Of a DNA stretch of 64,000 nt, positions 23,850 through 36,240 are shown one piece after another (position 1 is the first letter of the stretch; every line of letters begins with the position of its first letter). The stretch is from NCBI GenBank assembly GCA_028564705.1, contig JAPXFQ010002422.1:62001-126000 (forward strand), in the 5' to 3' direction. Position numbers and translations under genes: made by a program. The stretch is from Apricaphanius iberus. Taxonomy: Eukaryota > Chordata > Actinopteri > Cyprinodontiformes > Aphaniidae. The notes under the pieces were generated by a model. The model was not told where the DNA came from, made no database searches, and saw only the letters and a program-made list of their open reading frames with translations.

Positions 23850-25156
23850 CAAGTCATGGCAGTCAGGACCCTTTCATACAGCAACAATCTTCTGCGAGAG
23901 GACTCTTAACATTTTTTGCAAGACTGACTGCAGAAGATCTTTCCTTACTTTGTCATCGACTCTTTGGAAATACTTGTATGAATTTGGACATTTTAATTTC
24001 TCTTTAGGATAATTAAAATATTTTTTGGGATTACGATTACATTAATCTTCATGAAAAAATAACTTCAAAACAGCAAATCAGGCAGAAAAACTAACAATGT
24101 AAAAAAAAAAAAAAAACACAAAATCAAATTTCTTTATTTTATATGATATCATTAGTAGCTTCAAACATTTTTAATCAACAATCATCAAAGTTCCTCTTAA
24201 AAACATGAAAAGCAAAGCTTCCAATATTTGACTGTAATTTTTTTTTTATTTTATCAGATTTTCCCTCCCGAAATGTAAAAATATTAAAAGAACTAGGATT
24301 GAATACTCGTCCTGTTTAATAAAAATACCAAACGCGTTGAGATCTCAGTGAATGTACTGTAATTAATCTATGATGAATTCTATGTCAACAAGGTCTTCCG
24401 GATGAGTCAAACCAAACACGCAGTTGAACTCAACTCTGGGCACTCCTACTAATTACCCAGAATTCTGTCAGAAAACATGCATCAAATTTTCCCCAGTTCT
24501 TCAAAAATATATCCTATGCAAAAAAAATTTTTTTAATGAATATATGTTAAAATAAAACGAAAGAAAGACATTCACACCAAATACGGTAAAATGGTCTTAT
24601 TCTATGCAAATATGGCCACCACTATCTGTTCTGTGACAGATGAGTCATATGATACACTGACCACCTCTGCTAGAAACAGGAGTGTTCGGGCTAAACAAAC
24701 ACTACCTTTCATCACAACGGTTGCATTGATGCTCAATCATCGAGGTTTACAGGAAAACAGAATATTCTTCGTTTGCGTGAAAAATATCTCATACAGTCGT
24801 TCTTTGCGCTACCGTTCATGTCGCTCCATCGTGGATTGCGCGTTCCTCCTCACAGTTTGTTAAAGGGGGAAACATTAGCAAATAATGCACCCGGATATTC
24901 CTCGTGTGTGTCATAATCAATGCAGCGCTGCCAATCAATGGAGAGAGAATGTTTTAGTGTAGATGCTCCACCAGGCTAAAAAGTGGAACAATATCAGCGT
25001 GCCGTGTGACGGGGTAGCAGATCACATCTAGTAAGAAGAAATAACCTGCGAGGATAGTGAGGCTACTTCATGACGCAGCTCTGAAATAGTTAGAGTGCTT
25101 TTTGGTTGCCAGGATTCAAACACGCTTGTAAAGCAAAGAGAGAACAACTAACTCAC
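23850..25156. other. abr intron 1: no gene recognised
   Basis: The sequence is AT-rich with poly-A runs. A 90-codon frame starting at 24591 on the plus strand has no recognisable domain or splice context and is taken as chance. Confidence 0.45.
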
Positions 25157-25211
25157 CCTCACTGGCGAACAGGGAACGAATGGCGCACACAGCCTCAAAA
25201 AAGAAAGCCAT
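25157..25211 (-). CDS. Possible third abr first exon (short hydrophobic N-terminus)
   Basis: An ATG at 25211 opens 18 codons, MAFFFEAVCAIRSLFASE, followed by one base and a strong donor G|GTGAGT. The phase (1) is the one needed to join exon 2, where the junction codon would become GAC (Asp), giving FASE-D-FNYNTDG. The frame stays open upstream for about 20 codons to a TGA, with a basic stretch (VKRFRKRQ), so the true start could be elsewhere. I do not recall this peptide from any ABR isoform. The support is only the donor quality, the phase and the placement in the first intron on the correct strand. It could be a chance donor next to a short frame. Confidence 0.3.
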
Positions 25212-26616
25212 AAGAGTGGCGGCAGGTTGTCTCTTCCGAAACCTCTTCACTGGCAGTTGTCCATTGTACAGTCAGGCAACATTTTGGTACGTTCCCCCTC
25301 TGAACACCCGCAGTTCCAACTTCTGCGTCCGTAACTGAACAATAAGCTGATGCAAATCCCAACCCATGCGGCCTGCCGCTGAAATCGTGATATGAAAACC
25401 ACAGCAGGTGTGGAGGCTTTCTGTGCTGAATGGCTGCACCGTTTCAAGCCCTTGAGCCAGCACTTATTCAAATGAAGGCTCCAATGTTGGATTCAACAGC
25501 TTCAAAAGACAGATCAGGAGTGTGCGCCGAAAAACGCCTCCACGGAGTGCTGCGGCTGAATGGATGATGGGAAAGTTGTTCAAGGTGGCAACTCTTCAGT
25601 AGATCATTTGGATATGGCTGTGACCAGCCCAGCCAGCTGGGGATCAAATGTCCACAAACGCTCTCATTGGTGTTTTTGTGGGAGTAGATGGATGAAAACA
25701 AACAACTATAATACATATTTTATAGAGGTGCGGTATGGATGCGGACTGTAATTCACACCGACTGCGGTTTGTGAGCGGAACATTTCAGTGGTTCACGCAG
25801 CAGTAACGATTGTAAATTTGACAAAAGAGATACACTTGTTGAAATATAAACTTGTAAAAATAGCATCAACTATGATACAATGTGAACTGAAGAGTTTATG
25901 CTTCTGTAGAGCTAATATCTCTGTCATTAATAACAAAACAAAAAGCCAGGGGTAAAAAAAAAAATCCAACACCGGTTTTATCTTGAAATATACCGGATGC
26001 ACCTGGCTTGCCCGCCTCTCACTTCCTGTTAAAATCCGAACGGGGTGTCCTGGAAAAAACAGACTTGATGAAGAAAGTTAACGGAGTTCCACATCCGCAC
26101 TTTAGTGTGAATCCTCTATTTGGACTCATTGTTTTTCCGTCCGCGCAGCCACCGTACAGAAACCGGACTGCAAAGAGGACATTGCGACTGATCAAAAAGT
26201 CACTATTTTTTTCCATCTCACTGACTGCGCTGCCAGACTGATGTGTGCCCAAAATGTACGTAAGCAAGGTCCTTAGTGATGCAAACTTGCCGTAGAAAGT
26301 GGATTACGCTGCTTTCAGACCCCGTCTTATGCGCAAACCAGCTTTATGAATGAGACCTTTATGAATGTATTATATTGTTTATTTCAAGATTTTTTTTGTT
26401 TTTTGAATTTTCTGACAACAGGTGAATATTATCAGAATCCTAATAACTGGAAACATGTTTCATTTTGTCAAATCATTAATCACAATGCAGTAAAACCACT
26501 AGAAAATGCTCATTGTTAACCTTTTTTTTTAATAATAGGAATGTCGTCATTTGATAACTCTATTGAAGTTACTGGGTAATGGCTGACTTTCAAGTGAGCT
26601 TTGGTCTATCATACCA
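25212..26616. other. abr intron 1: upstream of the possible third start exon
   Basis: No gene was recognised. If the exon at 25157 is real, its promoter should lie within about 25212-25750 on the minus strand; no TATA box or GC-rich block marks it. Confidence 0.35.
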
Positions 26617-26673
26617 AGATGTCATTTGTAGTGAATGTCATGATGATCATGGCATTCACAACAAATGACATCT
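26617..26673. repeat. 57-nt near-perfect inverted repeat (hairpin)
   Basis: The arms of 28 nt (26617-26644 and 26646-26673) are complementary at 26 of 28 positions around a single central base. The left arm begins AGATGTCATTTGT. It is not part of any repeat recognised here. It could be the core of a palindromic MITE, a cruciform, or a folded transcript; a 1-nt loop is too short for an ordinary microRNA precursor unless the stem opens near the tip. Confidence 0.85.
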
Positions 26674-27604
26674 CTTAATGTATCCCCTAAGATGCACTGT
26701 ACAGTAGTACAATTTACACTTTTCCCATACTGTCGAAAAAGACTAATTGGGTCGTTTGAAAATATATTTCCACTGGTGATGAACACAGACAGCCATAGGG
26801 TACAAGCTCCACCCATCACTCATTAAAGATCCTGTTCACTGAGAAACCATGTAATACTTGTTCTTTTTGAAATATGATTGATCGGTGACTCGGAGTTGAA
26901 CATGCATGCTGCATGCGAACATTTTCTCCAACCGCCATTGCCTCAATTAGCCGCAGAAAGGAAACAGATGGCTAACACGAGCGACTAGGGAAAAGCCAGT
27001 CACAGGAATAATTTGTATTCATAGTCTTGCCTGACTTGACAACTGACCACTCATGGGAGGGCTGATATTACAGCCTGGAGAGAGCAGAGCACATCTCTGC
27101 TAGTAGAAGCTAGCAGATAGCGGCTCGGCTAGTGGAAGCTAACAGTTTAGTTGCGATTATTTGCTTTAACCCCTTAAGCCCTAGGGTCCCCCAATTGTTG
27201 TTTAACAGGCCTTAAACAACACCCGCGGTACAGAAAAAAAATAGTTATAGTGCACATCAAATTAAACAGCACACTAAGCACGACAAGGCTATATAAACCA
27301 TTTTTACCAACCACAATCACAACTCAGATGCCATGTAAATAAATATTTGTAAACACATTCTTAAAATCATATTTTCGTCAACTCACCACCACATTTCTAG
27401 CTCTAACGCAACAATCCTTTGTGCTACACACACACACACCCACTCAAATGAAAGCAGAGGCCCCGCCGATTCCAACAACGCCTCCACCAACCAGTTAGGT
27501 GAAAGAATCGCAGAGATATGAGCCACAGAATGACCACAATTCGCTTTTGTTTTGCTTCTTCTAAATGAAAAGGTGAAAGTGATAGCCAAATAGAATTATT
27601 ATTA

Positions 27605-27680
27605 AAAGAGATTAATCGATTAATCATAAAAATAATCGACAGATTAATCGATTATGAAATAATCATTAGTTGCAGCCCTA
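27605..27680. mobile_element. Right end of a hAT element (left end not found)
   Basis: The ATTAATCGATTAATC-type motifs leading to TAGTTGCAGCCCTA are the standard terminus of a common fish hAT family. The matching left end (TAGGGCTGCAACTAA) is not visible upstream. Confidence 0.6.
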
Positions 27681-30600
27681 CTAAATAATGAGCTTGTTAT
27701 ACTTCCGGTGTTGAAGAGCATAATGGACAAAGGTTTGTTTGTGGAATAGGCTCTTGAAGCTTATATCTAATTTAGCCAGTGTTTATATAATTATATACTT
27801 TATCTTATGTCTATGTATCAACATTTTAAAAATAATAAAATAAACGGTTAGAAAAGCAATTACCACTGCAATTATAGACGCTTTATTATATAACAGTCGC
27901 AGTGAGAACAATTGGTGACTTTCTGTTTAATAAAAATGATGTTTTATATTTTTGTTTTATTTTTTACATAAACTGGGGCTGAACAAGGTGAATAAAATGT
28001 TTAATTGAAATACTGTTATGAAAAACAATCATAGCTATAATTATGATAAATCTACTTCCTTTTGTCTTTTTCCCCCCTCTCTTTCACAATACTGTCAGCT
28101 TGGACTTCATGGATCGAATTTATAAGTTTTCTATATTTATATGGTTTCTCCAGTCATACCCGATTACCCTTTTCTTTTATCTTTTGGCATTACATTCCAA
28201 AATAAAATCTGAACTGGCTAAAAAAAACTAGAAACACCTGAGCTGTGTGTGTTTTCAGCTATTAAAGCTTACCAGCCGCATGAGTGAAAGCATAAAACGG
28301 TTACTGTTATCCATTACATTGAGGTCTAAAAAAGAAAGACGAGACAAAAAAACCCATTGCCCTGTTGTTTATAAAAAAAAAAAAAAAATGCGGGAACCAT
28401 GTACATGAATCACTTCTTAATCAAAACAGTCTTTTATTACTGTAGAACCGAGTGCTCACTGGCACCCTGACTCTAAATAGTTTATTTGTTGATAATGTAA
28501 TATGTCCCTAATGTCATTAGGTGAGCTCCATCAAAAGGTCACGTTAACCGATGCAGCCGCTCGTGGCCCTGCTTTTAAAGCTGACCTTTATGAGCTCAAT
28601 GGCTGACCTGCTAGTCCAAATTAGACAAAATTCCTGCACTGCTCCCCGAATGGCTGGCCGCGATCAGCTGAAGGAAGAGGTTGCACAAACATGCCACTGC
28701 AGACTAAAGCGAGCGGCTGGAGCGTAGATACAAATCACACATCCACCGCCCACAGGCTGATTTGCTTACAGACGCACTAAGCTTTACCAAATACAAGCTT
28801 CCACTGAAACGGGGAGATTATGAAAGGGAGGTTCAACATGTGAATGTGAATCATTCTGTGTGGTTGGAGTAATGGAAGCGATCACGTTGTTGCATCAAAG
28901 GCAGATGTGGAACTACAGTAGTAAGCCATTAACATAAAGCAGGATTTTAAGACTCAATATCTGTGCTGGCCAGTGGTTTGTATCAATAAAAATTAAACAT
29001 TTTCAGACATCAATCCAGCGGGGAGGTTGGGGGGTGCATGAAAAATTGTCGGTTCTCTTACATATGAAGTTCAGCCTCTGCAGCTCCTCCAGAGTTACCA
29101 TTGGTGTCTTGGCTGCTTCTCTAGCAAGTTTGCAGTGGTGCCATAATCACGCTGTGTTCAGAATACTGATTGACCGCTGCTCCATAAAACCTGGGCTTTT
29201 CTAATCTAGCCCTGCTTTAAACTTCTGCACAGCTTTCTCTCTGACCAAACTTCTGTGCTGCTTGCCGGGCTGTTTGATCTCCAGTGCTCTCCAACAAACC
29301 TCTGAGGCCTTCAGCTGGATTTATATCAAGGGGCAAAGTCCACCGGCCAGCTGAAGACAATCTGGAAGTGACAAAGATTGCAGTTCTACCCTCATCCACT
29401 CGAGGCAGGCTCCACAAAAAAGCAAATTCCCATTGACTGCTATGTTAAAAACGGTAACTTCACACTAGAAATAAACATGGCTACAACCTGGTTAGAAAAA
29501 ACATTTTAAGTGCAATAGCTCAAGTTTACGGTCATGGCATCTCTGAAGGGGTAAATTGTTTTATAACGTATCAATTTGGATGTAATTTAAACTTGAAATT
29601 ATTAATAATTAGGGGCATGTCCTATGGATTGAAAGGTTTCTGATGAGCCGCCAGCAGGTTGAAACGCTCACATTGCTTCTTTACCTATTGATGACATAAT
29701 TCACATCGCTTTAGTAAGTTATGGACCAACAACACTTCATCCTCTTATTTGACAAAATTATTGAATCTGCCCAGAAGGCAGAGGGGTAAGCAGAGATGTT
29801 CAAACACCATTTTCTGGCTAAAAGCGCCTGCTAACTCCACCAGTTTTTGGTTAGCTCAGTTAGCTCGTAGCTACATCGGCTCAGAGTGTCGATCATCCGC
29901 CCCCACCCTCACATCCCCCCTCTCAGCTCCACCTTTTTGGTCCATTTTTTACATTTTCCGGGCGTGGGGAGATGTGTGACGGAACCAAGATGGCGGGGGT
30001 GGGAAGCACTGAATTGGCTTCAATTCAGCTCTTCAGAAACCAACGAGTGACATCACCGAAGCTCGATTTGTACAGACATTATACTAGACACAGGTAGACT
30101 TTCTGTACTAAATATGTGCCTTCTGAAGGTAAATGATTGGAAATAAGTTTATTTAGGGGTATTGGAGTAAAGAGGCCCAAAGTTAAATGTACAACACATT
30201 TTTTAGATTTGCATTTGTAAAAGTATCCTTTTTTTATTCCCAATTATAAATTACTTTAAGTTGGTTAATCACAAAAAACCCCAATTAAAATTCACTAAAG
30301 TTTGTGACTTTAAGGTGACACTATTATAAGGAGCATGAATATGCTTTAAGCAAGGATCCGTTTATCTGTTATGTGTTCATAGTTCCTCTTGAATAAGCTT
30401 TGGGAAATGGGTGCTGCCAGTCAGAACACACCGATACTCTCCTCTGTTACCCAGACCACAGCTACATGCTCTACATTATCACTCCTGGGCGCTGCTGCGA
30501 GCTGAGAGAGTCCGATCAATGAGGCTGCTGTCATTAAGGAGTGGCGCACAGCGGAAAACCTTTTCAACGGCGTAAATACACACAGACGGAGCACGCTGAT

Positions 30601-31899
30601 CTACATTTAAAGACTTGCTCACTACAGCTGCTTCGTGTGACGGGGCCCAAGGGGGAAAGTGTGTGAATCTCCCGGCAAAGAGAGACATGTCCGTAGTTTT
30701 TAAAAGAGAAATTAGATGAAATCAGGAAAAGGCAGGAACAAAGTGCGGAGTTAAAACAACACTAAAAACTTAAATAATCTGAGCATGTCCTTAAAATGAA
30801 TGTTTTCCTTGTATTCATATGTCACCATAATTACTTTTCGACACAATCCTGAAATTTCACATCCAAATTTAGCCTTCTCTCAATCACTGTGGTGAATCGA
30901 GTCAGTTTCATTCATTTGTCCTCAGTTCTGTCCTCATCATCCCAGTTCACAGCTTAAATCCTAATTCAGAACATTAAACTGTTAAATACAGTCCAATTCA
31001 ACCAAATACATCAATATATGTAAGATACAATATAATACATATTTGCAGTTTTGAACGATTCAAATAAATGAAGACCTAACCAAAAAATTACTAATCACAA
31101 TGAGAAGATTCCTGAAAAGTTATTGGTTAAGAAAGTTATCCAATTTCAGTGAATTTTCTGTTTGAGTCATTTATCTAGTCCTGAAGTTGCAGAAACCTAA
31201 GAATAAAACAAAAAAATACAAGGCAAATTTTGGACAGTGACTGGAAATTAAGGATTGCACCGACCGAGTTGTGCTGCCTCAAATTGTGCCCTCAAACGAG
31301 GTCTTAGACGATTAAAAGTAATGATACACAGTGTTACGATTATTATTGTATCAACAATTTACTTTAAAGAGGTAAGGGTCTGCCTTGCGGGTTTGCACAT
31401 GCGATACTGTTTTAGTCCCTGGAGATATGAGCCACAGTCAGCTGAATACGATACAAATAAAGACATGATTGTTGCATAATAAATCAGCTTGAGCTGCAGG
31501 GTGTTGCTACCAACTAACCAACCCTTTTATTGGGTGCAATGACCTCTAACCTCTGTCAGCTCACATCATTGTCACGGTTAACATCTCTTGACACTTCTTA
31601 CTCCACCTATCATTGTCAATATCCGAGCTTTGTCTTCCTTGCAGAGGCTACTATAACAACCAGCCAGCTCTTTTCCAAAACGCTATAAATCCATTTCAAC
31701 AGTTTTCAGGAAAATTGAGTTTTTTACCTAAACGCACACATAAATTCAAAGTTAATTTAATTTTTCCTCAAAACGCTATAAATCTATTTTTCTCAAAATG
31801 CTATAAATCCATCCATTTTCAGAGAGAGATATCCACTAGGATGGTCAGCAAACTGGCCAACCTTGAGACCTCAGAATTAGAGATACATTGAAAAGGGCC
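27681..31899. other. abr intron 1: unique-looking stretch plus repeat-like patches
   Basis: No gene was recognised. The part 28490-28900 looks unique and carries possible regulatory motifs (see the separate entry). The stretches 29000-29160 and 29720-30150 read like old repeats without definable ends. At 31675-31815 the phrase AACGCTATAAATC or a one-base variant occurs three times. Confidence 0.4.
28500..28600. promoter_or_regulatory. Candidate intronic regulatory element (homeodomain-type palindrome with AGGTCA sites)
   Basis: CCTAATGTCATTAGG (28507-28521) is a perfect 7+1+7 palindrome with TAAT/ATTA cores. AAAGGTCA (28534-28541) and its inverse TGACCTTT (28582-28589), nuclear-receptor-type half-sites, follow within 70 bp. 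Motif presence alone is weak evidence. Confidence 0.25.
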
Positions 31900-32410
31900 A
31901 TCCTGCTAAGGTCCCAGGCCCCACGATGCCCCCCTTTTAGCCCGTCTTAATTAACCTCATGGATACGCCCCTTCTCAGCAGCAGAAAAAGTTGCTTATTA
32001 ACTCATAGGAGTATATGTCCTGGGAGAAGTATTTTTTCTTACTTTGGTAGCAGTGCAGGATTGAGTTTGCGGATTTTTCTGTAACTTTGTTTTCTGCCGA
32101 GCTGGAAGAAAAAGCCTTGATCCACTTCTGAAGTTACCATCCGGCATCCAAAAGGAAACTAGACCTGAGGTTGGTTCAAACTGTTTTTAATCCTAACTAT
32201 CTCGGAAGATTTAAAAAGTAACTGAAACTACAGCTTTTGTCAGTCACATAAAGACTGTTATGAAGGCTTTTGCGTCACTAATTACAGCTGATTGTTTCCC
32301 TCATCAGACATACGAATCATGTAGTTAACCGATTTTGGATTCAAAACGGCGAATTTCACGAACAGGTGATGGATTTTCATGACTAAAATGAGGAACCTCA
32401 TAGCACCTTC
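31900..32410 (+). repeat. Dispersed repeat family B, copy 2
   Basis: Collinear with 22720-23200, same orientation. It is followed at 32480-32570 by AGAAATTCGGGAGAATG and GGGAGATTTTCGG sequence that may belong to the same element. Confidence 0.7.
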
Positions 32411-32899
32411 CTTGGCAAAATAAAAATGTAACAGATTTTATTCTCCATCCCTCTCACATAAGAAACGGGGAGTGTACATGAAATGGGACACAGTCAGATA
32501 TAGGGAGAAATTCGGGAGAATGTTGACTCTGGGAGATTTTCGGAAGGGGAACTCAGAAGAAAATTGAGGGCATCAGACACACCTGTTGCTCCTAGTAGTG
32601 CCAGCACATCTCTTTTTTGCAGCCTTAACAGAGGTCTGCTTCGGAAGAACCTCAAGTTTCAGGTTAGCCCATGGCTTCCCCGCTTTAACACTTGTCCTGA
32701 TGGTATGTTATATAAGGTATGTTGAAATCAAAATTCAGTACATATTTGTTGTTTTTAAGCTCACAATTGAGTACGATTTTAGAGCAATTTAATCAAGACA
32801 AATGAATACAAATATGGATATGATTTTTTTTTAATTTACTTTAATCAGCATTAAACAAACAACCTTGTTTCCTAAATTTATTCCTATAAATTAAATCAA

Positions 32900-33063
32900 T
32901 CTGACTTGATTATGTTGTACGAGTTCAAACGTATAGAACTGATCAAAGCTTGGATTGGAAAAAAAATAAACAAAAACAGTACAAGCTGACACAGCCAGAG
33001 CAGAAAAATATAACCTCTTAAAAATATTTGAGAGTAAAACATCCTTAAATTACTTTAGAGTTG

Positions 33064-33115
<52 letters not shown>

Positions 33116-33530
33116 GGGAAAATCCCTTTATATATATTATAATATATATAAAATTAGGTGTTTGGGCTGATAGGATGATACTGGTAGCCATGGTGACGTC
33201 AGCTGCTTTTTCTCTAGTATCACTGATATTTCTACTCAGCTTGACATTGTTTCAGGTGAGTCATTAAGTTAAGTGCAGAGTGTGTTATGGACATTATTGT
33301 TGTTGAAAAATGCATTCGCAGACAAAGTTCCGGTTTGGTCAATCTTTATTTTTCTACTGTAGCTGCAGGAGAAACCATTAATGTTCCCAAATAGTATCCC
33401 TCTACTTTAGCTGGGAGTCCTTTATGGTTTGTTATGGTGTCATCTTCAGAAGTTTGGCAGTGGAATGTTTTACTGCGCTCTGAGTTCCGCAAAAAAATGT
33501 TATTCATGTTTTCAGGCAAAGAGTAGCTCC
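32900..33530 (+). repeat. Dispersed repeat family A, copy 3 (interrupted)
   Basis: It carries the family blocks TATAGAACTGATC, GACACAGCCAGAG, TTTGGGCTGATAGGATGATA, GTAGCCATGGTGACGTCAG, TTTCAGGTGAGTCATTAAGT and GCTGGGAGTCCTTTATGG. A long TA run interrupts it at 33068-33109. The expected last part is missing here; a matching piece appears at 36136-36240. Confidence 0.7.
33068..33109. repeat. (TA)n microsatellite
   Basis: A TA run of about 21 units inside family A copy 3. Confidence 0.97.
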
Positions 33531-33544
33531 GGGTTTGAAGTAGT

Positions 33545-35020
33545 TGTTGGGTCACACACACAGCCAATGGGTGGCGCTAACCTGCTCTCTTCCACCAGAT
33601 GTCGACCAGGCCGAGTCTATAAATACAGACAGCTTCTGGCTTCTGTTCCTTCTGTGTGCTGCTTCGGCCGGGCGGAGAAAAGAAGATAATCTCCAAACAT
33701 CTTCCTTCGCTGGCGGAGGTAGGCCCGAGTTTCTGGGAGAAATCCGCTCCACAGGAACCCAAAGACCACTCCAGGTGAATCTTGAACCTTGGTGTACAAA
33801 GACAACGTTTATCCCCAGAGTCTGATGAGACCCCTTTGAGTTTCAGAATGCCGAGCACTGAGAAACGGGAGCTATGAGCCACGTGTGCTGAGAGCTGAAC
33901 CAGCCAGAACACGCATTTAGCCGCCGCCACCGAGCCGGTAAAAAGGTGAATGCCGAACTGGAGAAGTAGAAAGGTACTGTTAAAAATGCGGATGCCGGGG
34001 GCCGATCGCCAGACAGTCAGCCGGAAGGAAGCTCGAGCCAGGAGCTTGCCAGCGCTGCTAGCCAGATTAGTGATCCTTTGTTAGTCTGCTGCCTAATACT
34101 CCTTGGAGACCCTCTTCCCTCATCGACGCGCAGCAAGTCGGAGGACTTAAAATGTTCTTAAGGTCTGTTTGGGCAGAGACAAATTAGTTAGGATAACTAT
34201 TTTTAAAAGTGTTTCCCTTTTATTGTTAACTTGTATAAGTTTTGATTCTGCTATCTTTGGGTAAACCAGGCTTCGGCCTGTACTTTAATCACTGTTAAGA
34301 CTTTTTAAGACTTTCCCGACAAAGAGTCGTTTTAAATCTTGCAATTTGAGCTACTCAATCAAACAGGAGTTTTCCTTTCTTGTTTAATGTTTAATAATTG
34401 TATTGGTGCTACTTAAAACGCCCATGTGTGTTATAAGGAGCTCAGGCTAAGATTAACTCACGTGTTCAGGCCCAAGTCGCCCTCAATAAATAAACAATCA
34501 GTTGTTCAAGTAAACAGCAGTTTAGAGAAAATTAAGAACAGAAACTAATCTTATTAGCAGTGTTTGGAACTCCTTTTTCATCAAAATACTTGAATTAGAT
34601 TGTTCACCACGGTGATCAAGCCATTAATTAAGTAATTCTCCAAAGGTTAGTTACTCTTATCCAGATAATTTTTAAACAAACATTTATTGATCCAAAGAAT
34701 GTTAATTTTCCATTTCATTGGTTTACACATAAATTAATGGTGCTAAATTAGTTAAACTAATTACAATTGGTAAACTAATTTAGCTTTTCTTCTTAAAGCA
34801 TCCAGATTCCTCCAAGCATAAATCAGAATATATGTTTTCAATCTTTATGGCATTTTTATCCATTTCTTTCTTTTATTTTGGTAATTCACTTGGTTTGATC
34901 AGTAGTGTCGGTTATTAGTTATTAGTTGGTTATTATTATTCCTTAAGATTATGAGACTGAAAAAGATATTATGGCAATTAAAATAGCTCCTGGAAACCCA
35001 GGTGATGCGCCAAAAATATT
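33545..35020 (+). mobile_element. Possible LTR-type insertion with promoter-like sequence
   Basis: Family A copy 3 breaks at about 33530. What follows is G+C-richer, with AGCCAATGG (CCAAT-type) at about 33561, CTATAAATA (TATA-type) at about 33618, and AATAAATAAA (poly-A signal type) near 34486. That order fits a U3-R-U5 LTR, but no terminal duplication, primer-binding site or gag/pol frame was established. At 34742-34784 a 12-bp inverted repeat, GCTAAATTAGTT, is present. Confidence 0.3.
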
Positions 35021-35140
35021 AATCATTTTTCATAAATTATTTATTTTATTGAGTACCATAAGCAGTCTTTTGACTATTATTAGCCAAATAGCTAAATTCT
35101 TGGTAACATCCACAACATAGTGAAATTCAATAACTTTTTA

Positions 35141-35510
35141 CAGGCATGCACCGACACTGATATTGGGCTGACAACCGGCCCTGATACAGTTTAATCAACT
35201 CCTATCGGTCAAAGTTAACCGATACTATGAAAAGATACATAAAAAGTGGAAACTCACCAATAATTTCACAGAAAATGTAAAATTTTAACTTGAAATTATA
35301 GTTTTCTGGTCATTTCTAATATTTTTTATCTATTTCGCCATTTCTTGTTGTAAAAAGCAAAGGAAATAAAACCTACCTTCCAATTCTTGGACATTTTTTG
35401 TGTGTAGTAGAAGTATCGGCATTGGTACTCGGTATCGGCAAGTACTCTGATCCAAGTATAGGTATCGTAATGGTTTGGAAAAAAAAAAGAGCTGTATCGT
35501 TGCATCCCTA
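35141..35510. mobile_element. hAT-like MITE, ATCGG-rich family, copy 2
   Basis: The left end is CAGGCATGCACCGACACTG and the right end CGTTGCATCCCTA. The right inner part GGTACTCGGTATCGGCAAG matches the copy at 15467-15757. The flanks ACTTTTTA and CCTTTCTA agree at 6 of 8. Confidence 0.7.
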
Positions 35511-35614
35511 CCTTTCTAACACTTTTTTAATGCCTATTCAGTAAAATGTTATGCCGGATTACTGCCAGAAATATGCATGTCTATACTTACAACAGAACAC
35601 ACACACATACATAT

Positions 35615-35623
<9 letters not shown>

Positions 35624-35675
<52 letters not shown>
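35624..35675. repeat. (AT)n microsatellite
   Basis: An uninterrupted AT run of 26 units. Confidence 0.97.
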
Positions 35676-35681
<6 letters not shown>

Positions 35682-36135
35682 TAATTAAAATTAGCACCTA
35701 TTATTAGCACCTTTGCAATAAATGATGCAAGTCAACGTTTGGTTTTGTAGGCAGCCTTGTTTTTACCACATCGAAATAATGTGGCAGTCTTTATTTTCTC
35801 CTCCAACATCTGATACGAATAAAACCTGATAAAAACGGTGTGCAAAACCAGTATGCTCAGACATGTCAAAATAAATCCTGCCTGAGAACCGTAGCAACAA
35901 GTGCAGTGTTTTAATGTGCACTTCGTCGTAATGTTTAATTATAGATGCAAAATCTAAATGCTTGTGTACAACAAATTATGTTTGTTAATTATTCGAAAAA
36001 TAAGATGTCAAATTTAAGACTATGGTAAAAACAAATGCATTTTTTTTCTGAAATTTTATATTTTTGAGGCCTTAAATTTGACTCTACTGAATTTAATGCT
36101 TAGTTTAATACTTTAATACCCCGAGGCCACCCTGA

Positions 36136-36240
36136 GGTAGAAATCAGTTGAATTAGTTTGGCACAGGTGTGGACCGCACCGACAGAGCTGTATTGAAAAA
36201 TCTGAAAGCACGACGTTGCAGCCCTAAGCTGAACACAAAA
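36136..36240 (+). repeat. Terminal fragment of repeat family A
   Basis: GAATTAGTTTGGCACAGGTG, then ACCGCACCGACAGAGCTGTA and AATCTGAAAGC, matches the last part of family A copy 4 (42540-42632). It may be the displaced end of copy 3, split off by a 2.6-kb insertion. Confidence 0.55.

Noticed and set aside
31675..31815. Three occurrences of AACGCTATAAATC-type phrase as a possible regulatory array
   Set aside because: The spacing is irregular and the surrounding sequence looks like an old repeat; insufficient to claim function.
33577..33930. 117-codon minus-strand frame
   Set aside because: It overlaps the LTR-like insertion and several other frames on both strands; no domain.
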